DNA of 64,000 nucleotides from Variovorax paradoxus (GCF_029919115.1 NZ_CP123990.1:2294001-2358000), one strand, 5' to 3'; counted from the stretch's first letter, positions 8,135 to 17,558 are shown. A program made the numbers and translations. Notes: generated from the letters alone by a model not told the origin.

Positions 8135-8614
8135 TCAGATGGGATAGATGATCGAGTTGGGGATCATCTCGCTGTCGAACACGCAAAGACGTGTCGCGAA
8201 CTTCAGTCCTTCAGGGGTCGCAACCACCGTGTCGATGTAGCGGCCGACGTTGAACACGGTCGAGGCCTGGTCAAGCTTGGTGCGGAACACCGCGTAGTTG
8301 GCCTCGCTGTGGATCGTGCCGTCGGCATCGACCTTGTGCACCAGCGGCAGGCCTACCACGTGGCGCTGGTAGTACGGGTCGTGAAACAGCGTTTCCTTGA
8401 TGCCGTAGACCCGGTCTTCGAGCATGCCCCGGCTCTCGAAGGACAGCGTGGCAAGCGGCAGCCCGCGCTCGTGGTTCTCGCGCGGCTGCAGCCTGTAGCT
8501 GCACTCGTCGATGAAGAACGCGGGCCACAAGTCCCACTGCCCTGAATCGACGGCATGCGCATAGGCCGCGTACAGGCGCGACAGTTCGAGGTAGGCGTTG
8601 GCGTCGAGGTTCAT
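8135..8614 (-). CDS. nagH: Aromatic-ring hydroxylase small (beta) subunit, NagH-like
   Basis: The 159-residue protein belongs to the ring-hydroxylating dioxygenase beta family: an N-terminal helix [58 protein letters not shown], then a cone-forming sheet ending SIIYPI. Beta subunits are structural partners of the alpha subunit. It overlaps the large-subunit stop by 4 bp, consistent with equimolar translation. The name nagH rests on gene order and recalled resemblance to the salicylate 5-hydroxylase small subunit. Confidence 0.88.
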   Translation of the reverse strand: MNLDANAYLELSRLYAAYAHAVDSGQWDLWPAFFIDECSYRLQPRENHERGLPLATLSFESRGMLEDRVYGIKETLFHDPYYQRHVVGLPLVHKVDADGTIHSEANYAVFRTKLDQASTVFNVGRYIDTVVATPEGLKFATRLCVFDSEMIPNSIIYPI

Positions 8615-9870
8615 GCCGCCTCCATCACTTCGCGCCAGTAGCGGTACATGCCGCGGATCAGCGTCTCGGTGACCATGTGATCGGTGTTCCCGACCTCGCG
8701 CCCGCCCAGTTCTGCCAGGGTGCGGTGATACGGCTTCTGCTCGAAGCCTTCCTGCGAAAACTCGATCACCTCGCCATCGTCGGCCGAGACAAAGCCGGCC
8801 GGCCCGAACAGGTTGGCCTGGCGCAGGCGCCGCTGCGTCATCTCCTCGGTGTCGTCTTCAAAGCCGAAGTGCGTCCAGACAAAATCGAAGGCGTCGTGTC
8901 CCACGGGCTGTATGTGGCGCGTGGACACACTGTTGACCTGCTGCTGCAGGATGAGGCTGGGGAACAGCGTCATCATCACCGCCGTGGGCCCGTTCCACCA
9001 AGGCTCTGGCACGATGTCCAGAAAGCGCGGGTCCTTGAGCTGCATGCTTTCCTTGAAGCTGGACACCTGCGTGACCTGTGCGGCCTTGCCGGCGCTGCCG
9101 CGGGTGGAAATCATCGCGGCGTGGCGGCCATGCGAATCCATCTTGAGCTCCGACTTGTTGTCCGCACGCCAGAGCCCGAAGGTGACGAACCAGGTGTGCA
9201 GGAGGCCCGGGTGGTACGGGTCCTTGATGTTCTCCTGCATCAGCTTCCAGTTGCCGGGAATGCGCTGGCGGTTGTAGCCAAGAATAGTGAGCTTGCGGCC
9301 GTCGAACAGGCGGTCGAAATAACCAAGGATGTCGGGCCCGAGGAACTCCTCGAACGGTTCCACGTCATGGTCGAACGAAGCGAACACCACGCCGCCGCGC
9401 GAAGCCACCTTCAGCTTGTTGAGCCCGTGCTCCTCGGTCTTGAAGTCCGCCGGCATGCCGCCGTTGACCTTGCCGTCCTGCTTCACGCCGCGGCGGAACG
9501 GCACGCCCTGCAGGTCGCCCTTGAGCGTGTAGTTCCACTGGTGGTACGGACAGACGAATTCCTTCTTGTTGCCGTGGCGTTCGCGGCAGAACTGCATGCC
9601 GCGGTGGGCGCAGACGTTCTCGAACACGTGGATGGCGCCCGCTTCGTCGCGCGACATGACGACGGAGCGCTCGCCAATGGCCGTGCGCTTGAAGTCGCCC
9701 GGATTCGGAATCTCGGCTTCCAGGCCTACGTAGCACCAGTGCTTTTCGTAGAAGAAGCGTTGCAGCTCCTTCTTGTGCAGCGCCTCATCGGTGTAGGCCA
9801 TGAAGGGAATGCGGCTGGTCTTCTCGCTGTCCCATCGCAGCTCGATCGGAAATACATCTGGCGTGCTCAT
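8611..9870 (-). CDS. nagG: Aromatic-ring hydroxylase large (alpha) subunit, salicylate 5-hydroxylase (NagG)-like
   Basis: A 419-residue Rieske non-heme iron oxygenase. The N-terminal Rieske domain has C87-A-H89 and C107-x-x-H110. The catalytic domain has D217-x-x-H220-x4-H225 in the [13 protein letters not shown] segment, where D217 would bridge Rieske and mononuclear iron of neighbouring subunits. The stretches [21 protein letters not shown] and GVPFRRG point to the NagG/AndAc branch acting on aromatic carboxylates rather than naphthalene-type dioxygenases. With the neighbouring reductase and regulator, salicylate to gentisate is the best substrate call; anthranilate or a related acid is possible. 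The ATG at 9870 has a good AGGAGA ribosome site 6 bp upstream. Confidence 0.87.
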   Translation of the reverse strand: MSTPDVFPIELRWDSEKTSRIPFMAYTDEALHKKELQRFFYEKHWCYVGLEAEIPNPGDFKRTAIGERSVVMSRDEAGAIHVFENVCAHRGMQFCRERHGNKKEFVCPYHQWNYTLKGDLQGVPFRRGVKQDGKVNGGMPADFKTEEHGLNKLKVASRGGVVFASFDHDVEPFEEFLGPDILGYFDRLFDGRKLTILGYNRQRIPGNWKLMQENIKDPYHPGLLHTWFVTFGLWRADNKSELKMDSHGRHAAMISTRGSAGKAAQVTQVSSFKESMQLKDPRFLDIVPEPWWNGPTAVMMTLFPSLILQQQVNSVSTRHIQPVGHDAFDFVWTHFGFEDDTEEMTQRRLRQANLFGPAGFVSADDGEVIEFSQEGFEQKPYHRTLAELGGREVGNTDHMVTETLIRGMYRYWREVMEAA

Positions 9871-9907
9871 CGCGGGTCTCCTTTTCTTGTCCGTCTGTCT
9901 CTGTTCT

Positions 9908-10897
9908 TCAGGTGCCTTGCAGGTAGAAGGCATCGGCATGGGTCTGCTCGGGTGCGAGGCCGCGCGCATGCACCAGTTGCGTCACGGCCTCGACCATGGG
10001 CGGCGAGCCGCAGAGGTAGGCGCGCCAACCGTCGAGGCCGCCGGGCCAGTCGGCGCGAATGGCATCGGTGATGAGGCCCTGGCGTTGGTTCTCGCGCGCA
10101 GGTCCGGTAACGACCACCACATGCACCTTCAGGCCCGGATGCCGCGCCTGCAGTTCGGTGAGCTCGGCCAGCCCGTACACGTCAGCGCCGGAGCGCACGC
10201 CAAGGTACAGGTGAATCGGCTGCATCAGGTCGGCCTCGATGGCGCCGCGGACAATGGAGAGAATTGGTGCGAGCCCCGTTCCACCGGCCGCGCACAGCAT
10301 CGGCCCGCGGTGCTTCGTGCGCAGGTAGGCCGTGCCGAGCGGTCCGCTCACCCGCACCGAATCGCCCAGGCGCAACTGCTCGAAGATGTGCGCGGTGACG
10401 CGCCCGCCCGGCACCTTGCGTATATGAAATTCAAGCTCCGCATCGCGGCTCAACCCGGCCATGGAATACGGCCGTGCCAGGTCCGGCGCGAACTGCAGCT
10501 GTGCGTACTGGCCCGGTGAAAACTCCAATGGCTTGTTCGGCTTGAGCCGCAGGCGGCGGATGTCATGCGTGAGCACGTCGATGCCGGTCACGGTCGCCTT
10601 GAGAATGCGCGCCGGGTGCACCACCACCTCGTCGGGCTCCGGAATCTCGATGGTGCAGCTTTCGGTCAGCGTGCTCTGGCAGGCTAGCACGTAGCGCTCG
10701 CCCTGCCCGTCGGGCCTTATCGCGTCTTGCCCGGCGTCGAGCAACTGGCCGGCCACCACCTTGCAGCGGCAAGTGCCGCAACGCCCCGACATGCAGCTGT
10801 AGGACACCGGCACATGGTGTTCGCGCAGCACCTCGAGCAGGTTCGCGCCGGGGCGGACTTCGAGCGTGCGGGCAATCGGGTGAATGTGCAGGTCCAT
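9908..10897 (-). CDS. nagAa: Ferredoxin-NAD(P)H reductase of the aromatic hydroxylase (NagAa-like)
   Basis: A 329-residue protein with an N-terminal plant-type [2Fe-2S] domain (C35, C40, C43, C73), an FAD-binding domain (RPYSMAGL) and an NAD-binding domain ([25 protein letters not shown]), the layout of NagAa/NahAa. The segments [31 protein letters not shown] and [13 protein letters not shown] closely resemble the salicylate 5-hydroxylase/naphthalene dioxygenase reductase as I recall it. It moves electrons from NAD(P)H to the Rieske ferredoxin. The ATG at 10897 fits the family length; the region upstream is the divergent regulatory region. Confidence 0.9.
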   Translation of the reverse strand: MDLHIHPIARTLEVRPGANLLEVLREHHVPVSYSCMSGRCGTCRCKVVAGQLLDAGQDAIRPDGQGERYVLACQSTLTESCTIEIPEPDEVVVHPARILKATVTGIDVLTHDIRRLRLKPNKPLEFSPGQYAQLQFAPDLARPYSMAGLSRDAELEFHIRKVPGGRVTAHIFEQLRLGDSVRVSGPLGTAYLRTKHRGPMLCAAGGTGLAPILSIVRGAIEADLMQPIHLYLGVRSGADVYGLAELTELQARHPGLKVHVVVVTGPARENQRQGLITDAIRADWPGGLDGWRAYLCGSPPMVEAVTQLVHARGLAPEQTHADAFYLQGT

Positions 10898-10962
10898 CGT
10901 GAGCTTTTGTGTGCGCCGGGTTGTTCGGCCGGCTTGTCTCTGGAGCGGATGATGCGCGGCGA

Positions 10963-10992
10963 ATTCAGATTGACCAATAGAATCCGGTGAAT
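10963..10992. promoter_or_regulatory. Candidate LysR-type binding region between nagAa-like operon and its regulator
   Basis: In the 127-bp divergent gap, ATTCA (10963-10967) and TGAAT (10988-10992) form an inverted repeat. Between them lies ATTGACCAATAGAAT (10969-10983), which carries a T-N11-A arrangement with ATT/AAT arms typical of LysR-type recognition sites. It is 32-62 bp before the regulator ATG and 66-95 bp from the reductase ATG. Binding is inferred. Confidence 0.5.
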
Positions 10993-11024
10993 CAGCTACA
11001 TCACCGCCATGAATAAAGGTCCGT

Positions 11025-11939
11025 ATGCAACTCAAGGACATCGACCTCAACCTGCTGCTGGTGTTCGACCGCATGCTCGCCGAGAAGCGCGTCTCGGCCG
11101 TGTCCGAATCGCTCGGCCTCTCGCAGCCGGCCATCAGCAATGCGCTGGCGCGGCTGCGCAAGCTGCTGGGCGACGAGCTCTTCTTGCGCACGGCACGCGG
11201 CATGGAGCCCACGCCTTTCGCATTGCAGTTGGCCGAACCGGTGGCCTACGCAATGGGCGCGCTGCATTCGGCCCTGAACCAGCAGGTGGTGTTCGACCCC
11301 GCCACCAGCACGCGCAGCTTCACGCTGGCGATGACCGACATCGGCGAGATCTACTTCACGCCCAAGCTGATGGAAACGCTGTCCGGCACGGCGCCGGGCG
11401 TGACGATCAGCACGGTGCGCAACAACACCGCGGCCAGCCTGCGCGATGAGCTCGAGGCCGGCCACGTCGACATTGCGATCGGCCTGCTGCCGCAGCTCAA
11501 GGCGGGCGTGTTTCAGCGCCGGCTGTTCTTGCAGCGCTATGTGTGCCTCTTTTCAAACGCTCATCCGCTGGCGCGCAAGCGCAGCGTGTCGCTCAAGGAC
11601 TTCAGCGCGGCCGACCATGTTCTGGTGCAGGCCGCCGGCACGGGCCACGGCAAGGCCGACGACGTGATGGCTGCGCAAGGCATCCAACGGCGGATCCGCC
11701 TCAGGGTGCCGCACTTCGTGGCCATTGGCCACATCCTTCGCTCGAGCGAGATGATCGCCACCGTGCCGGAGCGGCTGGCGCAGAGCATCGCCGAGCCGTT
11801 CGGTCTGGTGTGGCGCCCTCACCCCGTGCCGCTGCCGCAGATTGCGATCAACCTGTTCTGGCACGCAAAGGTGCATCGCGACCCGGGCAACCAATGGCTG
11901 CGCGGATTGCTGTTCGACAATTTTGCGGACAGCGACTAG
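11025..11939 (+). CDS. nagR: LysR-type regulator, NahR/NagR-like
   Basis: A 304-residue LysR-type protein with an N-terminal winged HTH ([48 protein letters not shown]) and an inducer-binding domain. Stretches such as [50 protein letters not shown] and INLFWHAK strongly recall NahR/NagR, which answer to salicylate and related aromatic acids. It is transcribed away from the hydroxylase genes, the standard NahR arrangement. The inducer is inferred. It ends convergently with thpR (19 bp). Confidence 0.9.
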   Translation: MQLKDIDLNLLLVFDRMLAEKRVSAVSESLGLSQPAISNALARLRKLLGDELFLRTARGMEPTPFALQLAEPVAYAMGALHSALNQQVVFDPATSTRSFTLAMTDIGEIYFTPKLMETLSGTAPGVTISTVRNNTAASLRDELEAGHVDIAIGLLPQLKAGVFQRRLFLQRYVCLFSNAHPLARKRSVSLKDFSAADHVLVQAAGTGHGKADDVMAAQGIQRRIRLRVPHFVAIGHILRSSEMIATVPERLAQSIAEPFGLVWRPHPVPLPQIAINLFWHAKVHRDPGNQWLRGLLFDNFADSD

Positions 11940-11958
11940 AAGGCAACGACCGCGGGAC

Positions 11959-12582
11959 TCAAGCAGGCCGCGCCGAAGGCCATTTCCCCAGCACCTCATG
12001 GATGCTTTCGCCCACGTGGCTTTCGATGAGCGAGAACGAATCGGCCGTCCACCGGACCGGCTCGATCGAACGGCGCTCGACCTTGGTGGGCGTGTAGGCC
12101 AGGGTCATGTGCGGCGTAAAGCCGCGCTCGGGCTTGAAGCCCGCATCGGCCAGTGCTTCGCCAAGACGCTGCCTGAAGACCGCAAGCGCCGATGTCCCGC
12201 TTTCAGCGCCGCACAAAACGAGCGCCTTGCTTTTGTCGAAACGCATGACCTCGTCGAACACCACATTGAAAGACGGAGGCGCCATGCTGGCTGCTGCGTC
12301 CATTGCGGCTTGCACCTGCTTGCGGGGCACTGCCGCCGGATAGCTTCCGAGATGATGCAGCGTGACATGCAGGCGATGCGCCTCGGTCAGCTTTCCTTTG
12401 AACGCATGCTGTTCCCTGAGGCGCGCGCCAAGCGCGGCAATCGAAGCGGCGTCTTCAGGGTGCGGAAAGATCGCGAAGAAGAGTGATCTGGACAGCCGCT
12501 CCTTGCCGGGCGCGGCAGTGCGCCTACGTCGCAAAGGGGGCGGTGGAGGATCGATACCTGGGAGAAGAAGCTGTTCGGGCAT
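11959..12582 (-). CDS. thpR: RNA 2',3'-cyclic phosphodiesterase (2'-5' RNA ligase family)
   Basis: A 207-residue 2H phosphoesterase with both signature motifs, HVTLHHLG and HMTLAYTP, whose paired His/Thr residues form the active site. ThpR/LigT hydrolyses 2',3'-cyclic phosphates and reversibly joins 2'-5' ends of RNA in vitro; its cellular role is unclear. The start MPEQLLLPG at 12582 was chosen. A Pro/Arg-rich segment precedes the fold at SRSLFFAIFP. An upstream in-frame extension to 12711 would overlap the tetR promoter and is less likely. Confidence 0.9.
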   Translation of the reverse strand: MPEQLLLPGIDPPPPPLRRRRTAAPGKERLSRSLFFAIFPHPEDAASIAALGARLREQHAFKGKLTEAHRLHVTLHHLGSYPAAVPRKQVQAAMDAAASMAPPSFNVVFDEVMRFDKSKALVLCGAESGTSALAVFRQRLGEALADAGFKPERGFTPHMTLAYTPTKVERRSIEPVRWTADSFSLIESHVGESIHEVLGKWPSARPA

Positions 12583-12676
12583 GGCAAAGAATAAGAGCGT
12601 CTTCCCCCGGAGATTCGGACTGCTGCTGGACCCATAGCTTACCGAAAGCACCCGCATCGCTCGGTGGTTTTCATTC

Positions 12677-12732
12677 TTGACGAACCCGAACGGTTGCCCT
12701 ATTCTCCGCACCGCCTAGGACAGTCGTCCTAG
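12677..12732 (+). promoter_or_regulatory. Sigma-70 promoter with downstream TetR-type operator
   Basis: TTGACG (12677-12682), a 17-bp spacer and TATTCT (12700-12705) make a good -35/-10 pair. Starting 9 bp after the -10 element is the perfect palindrome CTAGGACAGTCGTCCTAG (12715-12732, 7-bp arms around AGTC), over the expected transcription start and +20 region. The TetR-family gene begins immediately downstream, so this is very probably its autorepression operator. Confidence 0.75.
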
Positions 12733-12754
12733 TTTGCGGGAGATTCCATTGCAG

Positions 12755-13351
12755 ATGACCGTTGTGGCCGACAAGAGCACCCGCGAGCAGATCGTGGACG
12801 CCGCGGACCAGCTGTTCTACAAGCGCGGTTTCGAGGCCACATCGTTCGCCGATATTGCCAAGGTGGTGAACATCTCGCGCGGCAATTTCTATCATCACTT
12901 CAAGACCAAGGACGAAATCCTGGATGCGGTGATTGCCGCGCGCGTTGGCCAGACGCGCGGCATGCTGGCGCAATGGGAAGCATGCGGCCCCGATCCCATG
13001 AGCCGCATCCGAAGCTTCATCCACATCCTGGTTGCCAACCAGGCTCTCATCATGCGGCACGGCTGCCCGGTGGGCACCCTGTCCACCGAACTCGCCAAGC
13101 TGGACCATCCTTCGCTCAAGCAGGCCAGCGGCCTGTTCACCCTGTTCCGCGTCTGGCTGCGAAAGCAGTTCGCGCTGCTGGGCCGCAAGGCCGATGCCGA
13201 TGCGCTCGCCATGCACCTGCTCGCCCGGAGCCAGGGCGTGGCCGTGCTGGCCAACGCCTTTCATGACAAGTCCTTCGTCAAGCAGGAAGTCCGTCAGCTG
13301 TGCGAATGGCTCGAGTCCTGCGCGCCCAAGCCAGCCGCCAGCAACCGCTGA
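12755..13351 (+). CDS. TetR/AcrR family transcriptional regulator
   Basis: A 198-residue regulator with the TetR HTH (REQIVDAADQLFYKRGFEATSFADIAKVVNISRGNFYHHFKTKDEIL) and an all-helical ligand-binding C-terminal domain (GCPVGTLSTELAKLD, LFTLFRVWLRKQF). The GGGAG at 12738-12742 is 6 bp before a TTG at 12749 and 12 bp before the ATG at 12755, so translation could also begin at the TTG, adding two residues. It probably represses its own promoter through the palindrome at 12715-12732. The YciI-like gene follows 36 bp downstream and is a likely second target. The ligand is unknown. Confidence 0.9.
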   Translation: MTVVADKSTREQIVDAADQLFYKRGFEATSFADIAKVVNISRGNFYHHFKTKDEILDAVIAARVGQTRGMLAQWEACGPDPMSRIRSFIHILVANQALIMRHGCPVGTLSTELAKLDHPSLKQASGLFTLFRVWLRKQFALLGRKADADALAMHLLARSQGVAVLANAFHDKSFVKQEVRQLCEWLESCAPKPAASNR

Positions 13352-13387
13352 CCTCCAGGCTCATCATCTCTGCAAAAAGAAAAACCC

Positions 13388-13675
13388 ATGTTCATCGTGC
13401 TCCTCAAGTTCTCAAGCAACAAGGCGAATGCAGCCCAGTGGATGGAAGGCCACAAGGCATGGCTGCAGCGCGGTTTCGACGACGGCGTGTTCATGCTCGC
13501 CGGCAGCCTCAAGCCCAACCGGGGGGGTGCCGTGCTCGCGCACCGCACGACCATGGACGAGTTGCAGGCGCGGGTCGATGCCGATCCGTTCGTCGCCGAG
13601 AACGTCGTGAGCGCCCAGATCATGGAAATTGCGCCGGCTCGCGCCGACGAGCGGCTCGGCTTTCTGCTGGGCTGA
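13388..13675 (+). CDS. YciI-like protein
   Basis: A 95-residue protein of the YciI/ferredoxin-like fold family (MFIVLLKFSSNKANAAQWMEGHKAWLQRGFDDGVFMLAGSLKP, with His22 where the family keeps a conserved His). It continues with DPFVAENVVSAQIMEIAPARADERLGFLLG, typical of the subfamily that ends near residue 95. Members are small putative enzymes without a firm reaction. It lies just downstream of the tetR gene and is probably in the same transcript. Confidence 0.85.
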   Translation: MFIVLLKFSSNKANAAQWMEGHKAWLQRGFDDGVFMLAGSLKPNRGGAVLAHRTTMDELQARVDADPFVAENVVSAQIMEIAPARADERLGFLLG

Positions 13676-13707
13676 TATCCCTACACACCTACAGCCACAG
13701 CCACCCG

Positions 13708-14370
13708 ATGACTGCATTGATCAACGGCCCAGACGGCCAACCACGCTGCCGCTGGTGCGCCACCGCGCCCGAATTCCTTGCCTACCACGACACCGAATGG
13801 GGCTTTCCGGTAGCCGACGACCGCCGCTTGTTCGAGAAGCTCTGCCTGGAAGGTTTCCAGTCGGGCCTGAGTTGGCGCACCATCCTTGCCAAGCGGGAAA
13901 ACTTCCGCGCGGCGTTCCATGGCTTCGACTTCAACAAGGTGGCACGCTTCACCGCGAGAGACGTCGAGCGCCTGCTGCAAGACGCGGGCATCGTCCGGCA
14001 TCGGGGCAAGATCGAAGCGGTGATCCACAACGCCGCGCGGGCGCAAGAACTGGTTGCGAGCCACGGCTCTCTGGCCGCCTTCTTCTGGAGCCATGAGCCC
14101 TCTGCCGAATCGCTTGCGGAGCCGCAGAGCGCTTCGACATCCGAGGCTTCCATTGCGCTTTCCAAGGCACTGAAAAAGCTCGGCTGGAAGTTCGTGGGGC
14201 CGACGACCGTGTATGCCTTCATGCAGGCCATGGGCCTCATCAACGATCATGCGCAAGGGTGTGTGGTCCGGGCCAAGGCGGCGCGTGGTCGCAGCGCGTT
14301 CCAGATGCCGCGAGCACGCCCGATGCCGATTGACGAAGGCGCGGAACTCGCGCGTGCGGCGCCGCTCTGA
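13708..14370 (+). CDS. tag: DNA-3-methyladenine glycosylase I
   Basis: The 220-residue protein matches Tag: N-terminal CRWC and YHDTEWGFPVADDRRLFEKLCLEGFQSGLSWRTIL, the conserved HhH-superfamily segment (FTARDVERLLQDAGIVRHRGKIEAVIHNA), and C-terminal VGPTTVYAFMQAMGLINDHAQGC. Its His and Cys, with the N-terminal Cys and His, form the zinc snap. It excises 3-methyladenine in base-excision repair. It has about 20 residues beyond the usual end and an Ala/Ser/Glu-rich insertion near residue 135. The ATG at 13708 gives the normal N-terminus. Confidence 0.93.
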   Translation: MTALINGPDGQPRCRWCATAPEFLAYHDTEWGFPVADDRRLFEKLCLEGFQSGLSWRTILAKRENFRAAFHGFDFNKVARFTARDVERLLQDAGIVRHRGKIEAVIHNAARAQELVASHGSLAAFFWSHEPSAESLAEPQSASTSEASIALSKALKKLGWKFVGPTTVYAFMQAMGLINDHAQGCVVRAKAARGRSAFQMPRARPMPIDEGAELARAAPL

Positions 14371-14376
14371 CAAACC

Positions 14377-15072
14377 ATGCACGCCGCGCCAGAACCAGGA
14401 TTTGTCCAGGTTGAATCCGCACCGGATCGAGCACCGCCCGAGCAAACTGGCCGTGCGGGCGGCCTTCCACGGCGCACCGTCGCCGCGGCAATGGTCGCCT
14501 TTCCCGCGCTCTGGCTGGGTGCCCGTGCCCAGCCCGCAGCGGCCCGAATGGCCACGCCATCGCAAACCGAAGGGCCGTTCTATCCCGTCCGCCTGCCGAG
14601 CGATTCCGACAACGATCTGCTGCGCAACGGCACGCTGAACTACCGTGGCGGCCAGCCCGCGTGGGTCGACGGCTCGGTGACCGACTTGGACGGCAAGCCG
14701 CTGCGCGGCGCGCAGGTCGAGATCTGGCAATGCGACGAAAACGGCCATTACCACCACCCCGGTGACGGTGATCGCGCCGATGCGGCCTTTCAGGGCTTCG
14801 GCCGCGTGGCAGTCGGCGAGGACGGCAGCTACCGCTTCCGCACCATCCGGCCCGTGCCCTACAGCGGCCGGACGCCGCACATTCACGTCAAGGTGAAGCT
14901 GGGCACGCGTGAACTGCTGACCACGCAACTCTACGTGGCCGGCGACCCGGGCAACGCGCGCGACTATCTCTGGCGCAACCTTCCCCAAGCCGCAAGGGAC
15001 GCTGTTACCGTGCCGTTCGAGCGGGCGGCGGATGGGCTGCGGGCGCGCTTCCCGATTGTGGTTGCGGCCTGA
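14377..15072 (+). CDS. Exported intradiol ring-cleavage dioxygenase-like protein
   Basis: The 231-residue protein starts with a long charged leader and a twin-arginine-like signal (LPRRTVAAAMVAFPALWLGARA, residues about 30-51), followed by a protocatechuate 3,4-dioxygenase-type domain. ATPSQTEGPFYP, VDGSVTDLDGKPLRGAQVEIWQCDENGHYHHP, YRFRTIRPVPYSGRTPHIHVKV supply the expected Tyr, Tyr, His, His ligands for ferric iron. Classical intradiol dioxygenases are cytoplasmic, whereas this subgroup is predicted to be exported and its substrate is unknown. It lies 6 bp after tag. Confidence 0.85.
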   Translation: MHAAPEPGFVQVESAPDRAPPEQTGRAGGLPRRTVAAAMVAFPALWLGARAQPAAARMATPSQTEGPFYPVRLPSDSDNDLLRNGTLNYRGGQPAWVDGSVTDLDGKPLRGAQVEIWQCDENGHYHHPGDGDRADAAFQGFGRVAVGEDGSYRFRTIRPVPYSGRTPHIHVKVKLGTRELLTTQLYVAGDPGNARDYLWRNLPQAARDAVTVPFERAADGLRARFPIVVAA

Positions 15073-15209
15073 GTGCGGCCGGGTTCGGCGACGGCAGCGC
15101 CGACGCCTGAACGCACTGTGCCAAAAAAGGCTGGCGTTTGTATCTTTTCGTACAACCGTGTACTCCATCCGCCTACAGCCGGCGACCGGCAAAAATAAAC
15201 AATGCCGGC

Positions 15210-15443
15210 ATGGTGGAACTGGACGACGACTCAGATCAGCATGCCTTGGCCGCCCAGGCGGCAGAGTGGCGCCGACGCGCGCTTCGCGGAGACCGGCATG
15301 CACGCGGCATCGCCCACGCCCTTGAGGTGAAAGTGCGCAAGCTTCGCGGCAATACACCGTCCGTAAATCACGACCTCGACACCCGGCCGCTCGCACCGTG
15401 GCAACCTTCCCGGCGCTGGTGGAACGCGTGGAGGCGCAACTAG
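15210..15443 (+). CDS. Small hypothetical protein
   Basis: A 77-residue ORF from an ATG at 15210 (MVELDDDSDQHALAAQAAEWRRRALRG...). The first half is an acidic-to-basic amphipathic helix and the second half is basic and Trp-rich (RRWWNAWRRN). I recognise no family. Support for its being real comes from a strong intrinsic terminator only 8 bp after its stop and from its filling a gap between two confident genes. A Shine-Dalgarno is not evident. Confidence 0.5.
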   Translation: MVELDDDSDQHALAAQAAEWRRRALRGDRHARGIAHALEVKVRKLRGNTPSVNHDLDTRPLAPWQPSRRWWNAWRRN

Positions 15444-15451
15444 GAACAAGA

Positions 15452-15477
15452 AAGCCGCTGGCAACAGCGGCTTTTTT
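15452..15477 (+). terminator. Intrinsic terminator
   Basis: Stem AAGCCGCTG (15452-15460), GCAA tetraloop, CAGCGGCTT (15465-15473), then a T run to 15477. It ends the plus-strand transcript 8 bp after the small ORF stop and faces the end of guaA on the other strand. Confidence 0.9.
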
Positions 15478-15492
15478 ACAGGAAAGTGAACC

Positions 15493-17112
15493 TCACTCCC
15501 ATTCGATCGTCGCCGGCGGCTTGCTCGACACGTCGTACGTCACCCGGTTGATGCCGCGCACTTCGTTGATGATGCGGCCCGACACCTTCTTGAGCAACGC
15601 ATACGGCAGCTCGGCCCAGTCGGCAGTCATGAAGTCGCTGGTCTGCACGGCGCGCAGCGCGACCACGTAGTCATAGGTGCGGCCGTCGCCCATCACGCCC
15701 ACACTCTTCACGGGCAGGAACACGGTGAAGGCCTGGCTCGTGAGGTCGTACCAGGTCTTGCCGGTTGCGTCGTCCTTGAAGTTGCGCAGTTCCTCGATGA
15801 AGATCGCATCGGCGCGGCGCAGCAGGTCGGCGTATTCCTTCTTCACTTCGCCGAGGATGCGAACGCCCAGGCCGGGGCCGGGGAACGGATGGCGGTACAC
15901 CATCTCCGGCGGCAGGCCGAGTGCCACGCCCAGTTCGCGCACTTCGTCCTTGAACAGGTCGCGCAGCGGCTCGAGCAGCTTGAGGCCGAGCTGCTCGGGC
16001 AGGCCGCCCACGTTGTGGTGGCTCTTGATGGTGACGGCCTTCTTGCTCTTGGCGCCGCCCGATTCGATGACGTCGGGGTAGATGGTGCCTTGCGCGAGGA
16101 AGGTTGCGCCCTTGTGGCCCCCATCGCCGGCCTTGAGCTTGGCGGCCTCCTGCTTGAACACGGTGACAAACTCGCCGCCGATGATCTTGCGCTTGGCTTC
16201 AGGGTCGCTCACGCCGGCGAGCTTGCCCAGGAACAGGTCGCTGGCGTCGACGCGAATCACCTTCGCGTGCAGCTTGCCTTCGAACATCTCCATGACCATG
16301 TCGCCTTCGTTCAGGCGCAAGAGGCCGTGGTCGACGAACACACACGTCAGCTGGTCGCCAATGGCGCGGTGGATGAGCGCGGCAGCCACGCTCGAATCCA
16401 CGCCGCCCGAGAGGCCGAGGATGACTTCTTCATCGCCCACCTGCTCGCGGATCTTCTGCACGGCTTCGGCAATGTGGTCGCGCATGACCCAGTCGGGCTT
16501 GGCTTCGCAGATGCCGAGCACGAAGCGATCGATGATCGCCTTGCCCTGCACGGTGTGCGTGACTTCGGGGTGGAACTGCAGCGCGTAGTAGCGGCGCGCC
16601 TCGTCGGCCATGCCGGCAATGGGGCAGCTCTCGGTGCTGGCCATGAGCTTGAAACCGGGCGGCAGCTCGGTGACCTTGTCGCCGTGGCTCATCCACACGT
16701 TGAGCATGCCGAAGCCTTCGGGCGTGGTGAAGTCGGCAATCTCTTTCAAGAGCGCGGTGTGGCCATGGGCGCGCACAGCCGCAAAGCCGAACTCGCGCTT
16801 GTGGCCGCCCTCGACCTTGCCGCCGAGCTGGTGCGCCATGGTCTGCATGCCGTAGCAGATGCCGAGCACCGGCACGCCCAGCTCGAACACGGCCTGCGGC
16901 GCCTTGTCGGTGGTTCCTTCGTACACGCTCGCGTGGCTGCCCGAAAGAATCACGCCCTTGAGGTGGCCGTCGGCTGCGTATTCGCGCACCCATTCGTCGG
17001 TCACGTCGCAAGGGTGCACTTCGCTGAGCACGTGTGCTTCGCGCACGCGGCGTGCGATGAGCTGGGTGACTTGCGAGCCGAAATCGAGAATGAGGATCTT
17101 GTCGTGTTGCAT
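15493..17112 (-). CDS. guaA: GMP synthase (glutamine-hydrolysing)
   Basis: A 539-residue GuaA: class I glutamine amidotransferase domain ([18 protein letters not shown], nucleophile Cys in [16 protein letters not shown]), ATP pyrophosphatase domain ([16 protein letters not shown]-loop) and a C-terminal dimerisation domain ending [15 protein letters not shown]. It converts XMP to GMP with ATP and glutamine. The ATG at 17112 gives the normal N-terminus. It lies only 11 bp after vapC, so translation or transcription may be linked to the vapBC module that separates it from guaB. Confidence 0.97.
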   Translation of the reverse strand: MQHDKILILDFGSQVTQLIARRVREAHVLSEVHPCDVTDEWVREYAADGHLKGVILSGSHASVYEGTTDKAPQAVFELGVPVLGICYGMQTMAHQLGGKVEGGHKREFGFAAVRAHGHTALLKEIADFTTPEGFGMLNVWMSHGDKVTELPPGFKLMASTESCPIAGMADEARRYYALQFHPEVTHTVQGKAIIDRFVLGICEAKPDWVMRDHIAEAVQKIREQVGDEEVILGLSGGVDSSVAAALIHRAIGDQLTCVFVDHGLLRLNEGDMVMEMFEGKLHAKVIRVDASDLFLGKLAGVSDPEAKRKIIGGEFVTVFKQEAAKLKAGDGGHKGATFLAQGTIYPDVIESGGAKSKKAVTIKSHHNVGGLPEQLGLKLLEPLRDLFKDEVRELGVALGLPPEMVYRHPFPGPGLGVRILGEVKKEYADLLRRADAIFIEELRNFKDDATGKTWYDLTSQAFTVFLPVKSVGVMGDGRTYDYVVALRAVQTSDFMTADWAELPYALLKKVSGRIINEVRGINRVTYDVSSKPPATIEWE

Positions 17113-17123
17113 GGCGAGAGGAC

Positions 17124-17558
17124 TCAGAGCGTTGAGATGTCGAACAGCCTGACGCCCGCTTGCGGCGCAGCCTGGATGAGTTGCTCGTCGAAAGTGGCGA
17201 GCGGAAGATTGAGCGACTTGGCGAGCCACAGGTAACCCGCGTCGTACAGCGAAACGCCTGCGTCGATGGCCACGGCGAGCACGGCCTTGTGCTGGGCCGG
17301 CGCGAGTTCATGCAGTTCGACGCGATGGCGAATGGCGTCAAGCACGCTCCACAGCCCTTCGACTGCAGAAGGAGGAATGCGGCCGCTGCGCACGCCGTTG
17401 GCAAGGATGTTGGCGCATTCCCATTGCCAGGCGTTGGGCGCCTGCGGCTCCACTTCGTCGCGGCGAATGGCGGCGTAGAGCTTGCGGGTGTGTTCGCTGG
17501 CCTGGTCGGGCAGCAACCAGGCGGCGGTGACGGAAGCGTCCATGACGAAGGCTGTCAC
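17124..17558 (-). CDS. vapC: VapC-family PIN-domain toxin
   Basis: The 144-residue protein is a PIN-domain ribonuclease with the four acidic positions expected for Mg2+ binding: D7 (FVMDAS), E47 (WECAN), D106 (LYDAGY) and D124 (TFDEQL). VapC toxins cleave specific RNAs, often tRNA or rRNA, until bound by VapB. It overlaps the antitoxin gene by 4 bp (ATGA), the standard TA layout. The pair lies between guaB and guaA on the same strand. Confidence 0.9.
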   Translation of the reverse strand: MTAFVMDASVTAAWLLPDQASEHTRKLYAAIRRDEVEPQAPNAWQWECANILANGVRSGRIPPSAVEGLWSVLDAIRHRVELHELAPAQHKAVLAVAIDAGVSLYDAGYLWLAKSLNLPLATFDEQLIQAAPQAGVRLFDISTL

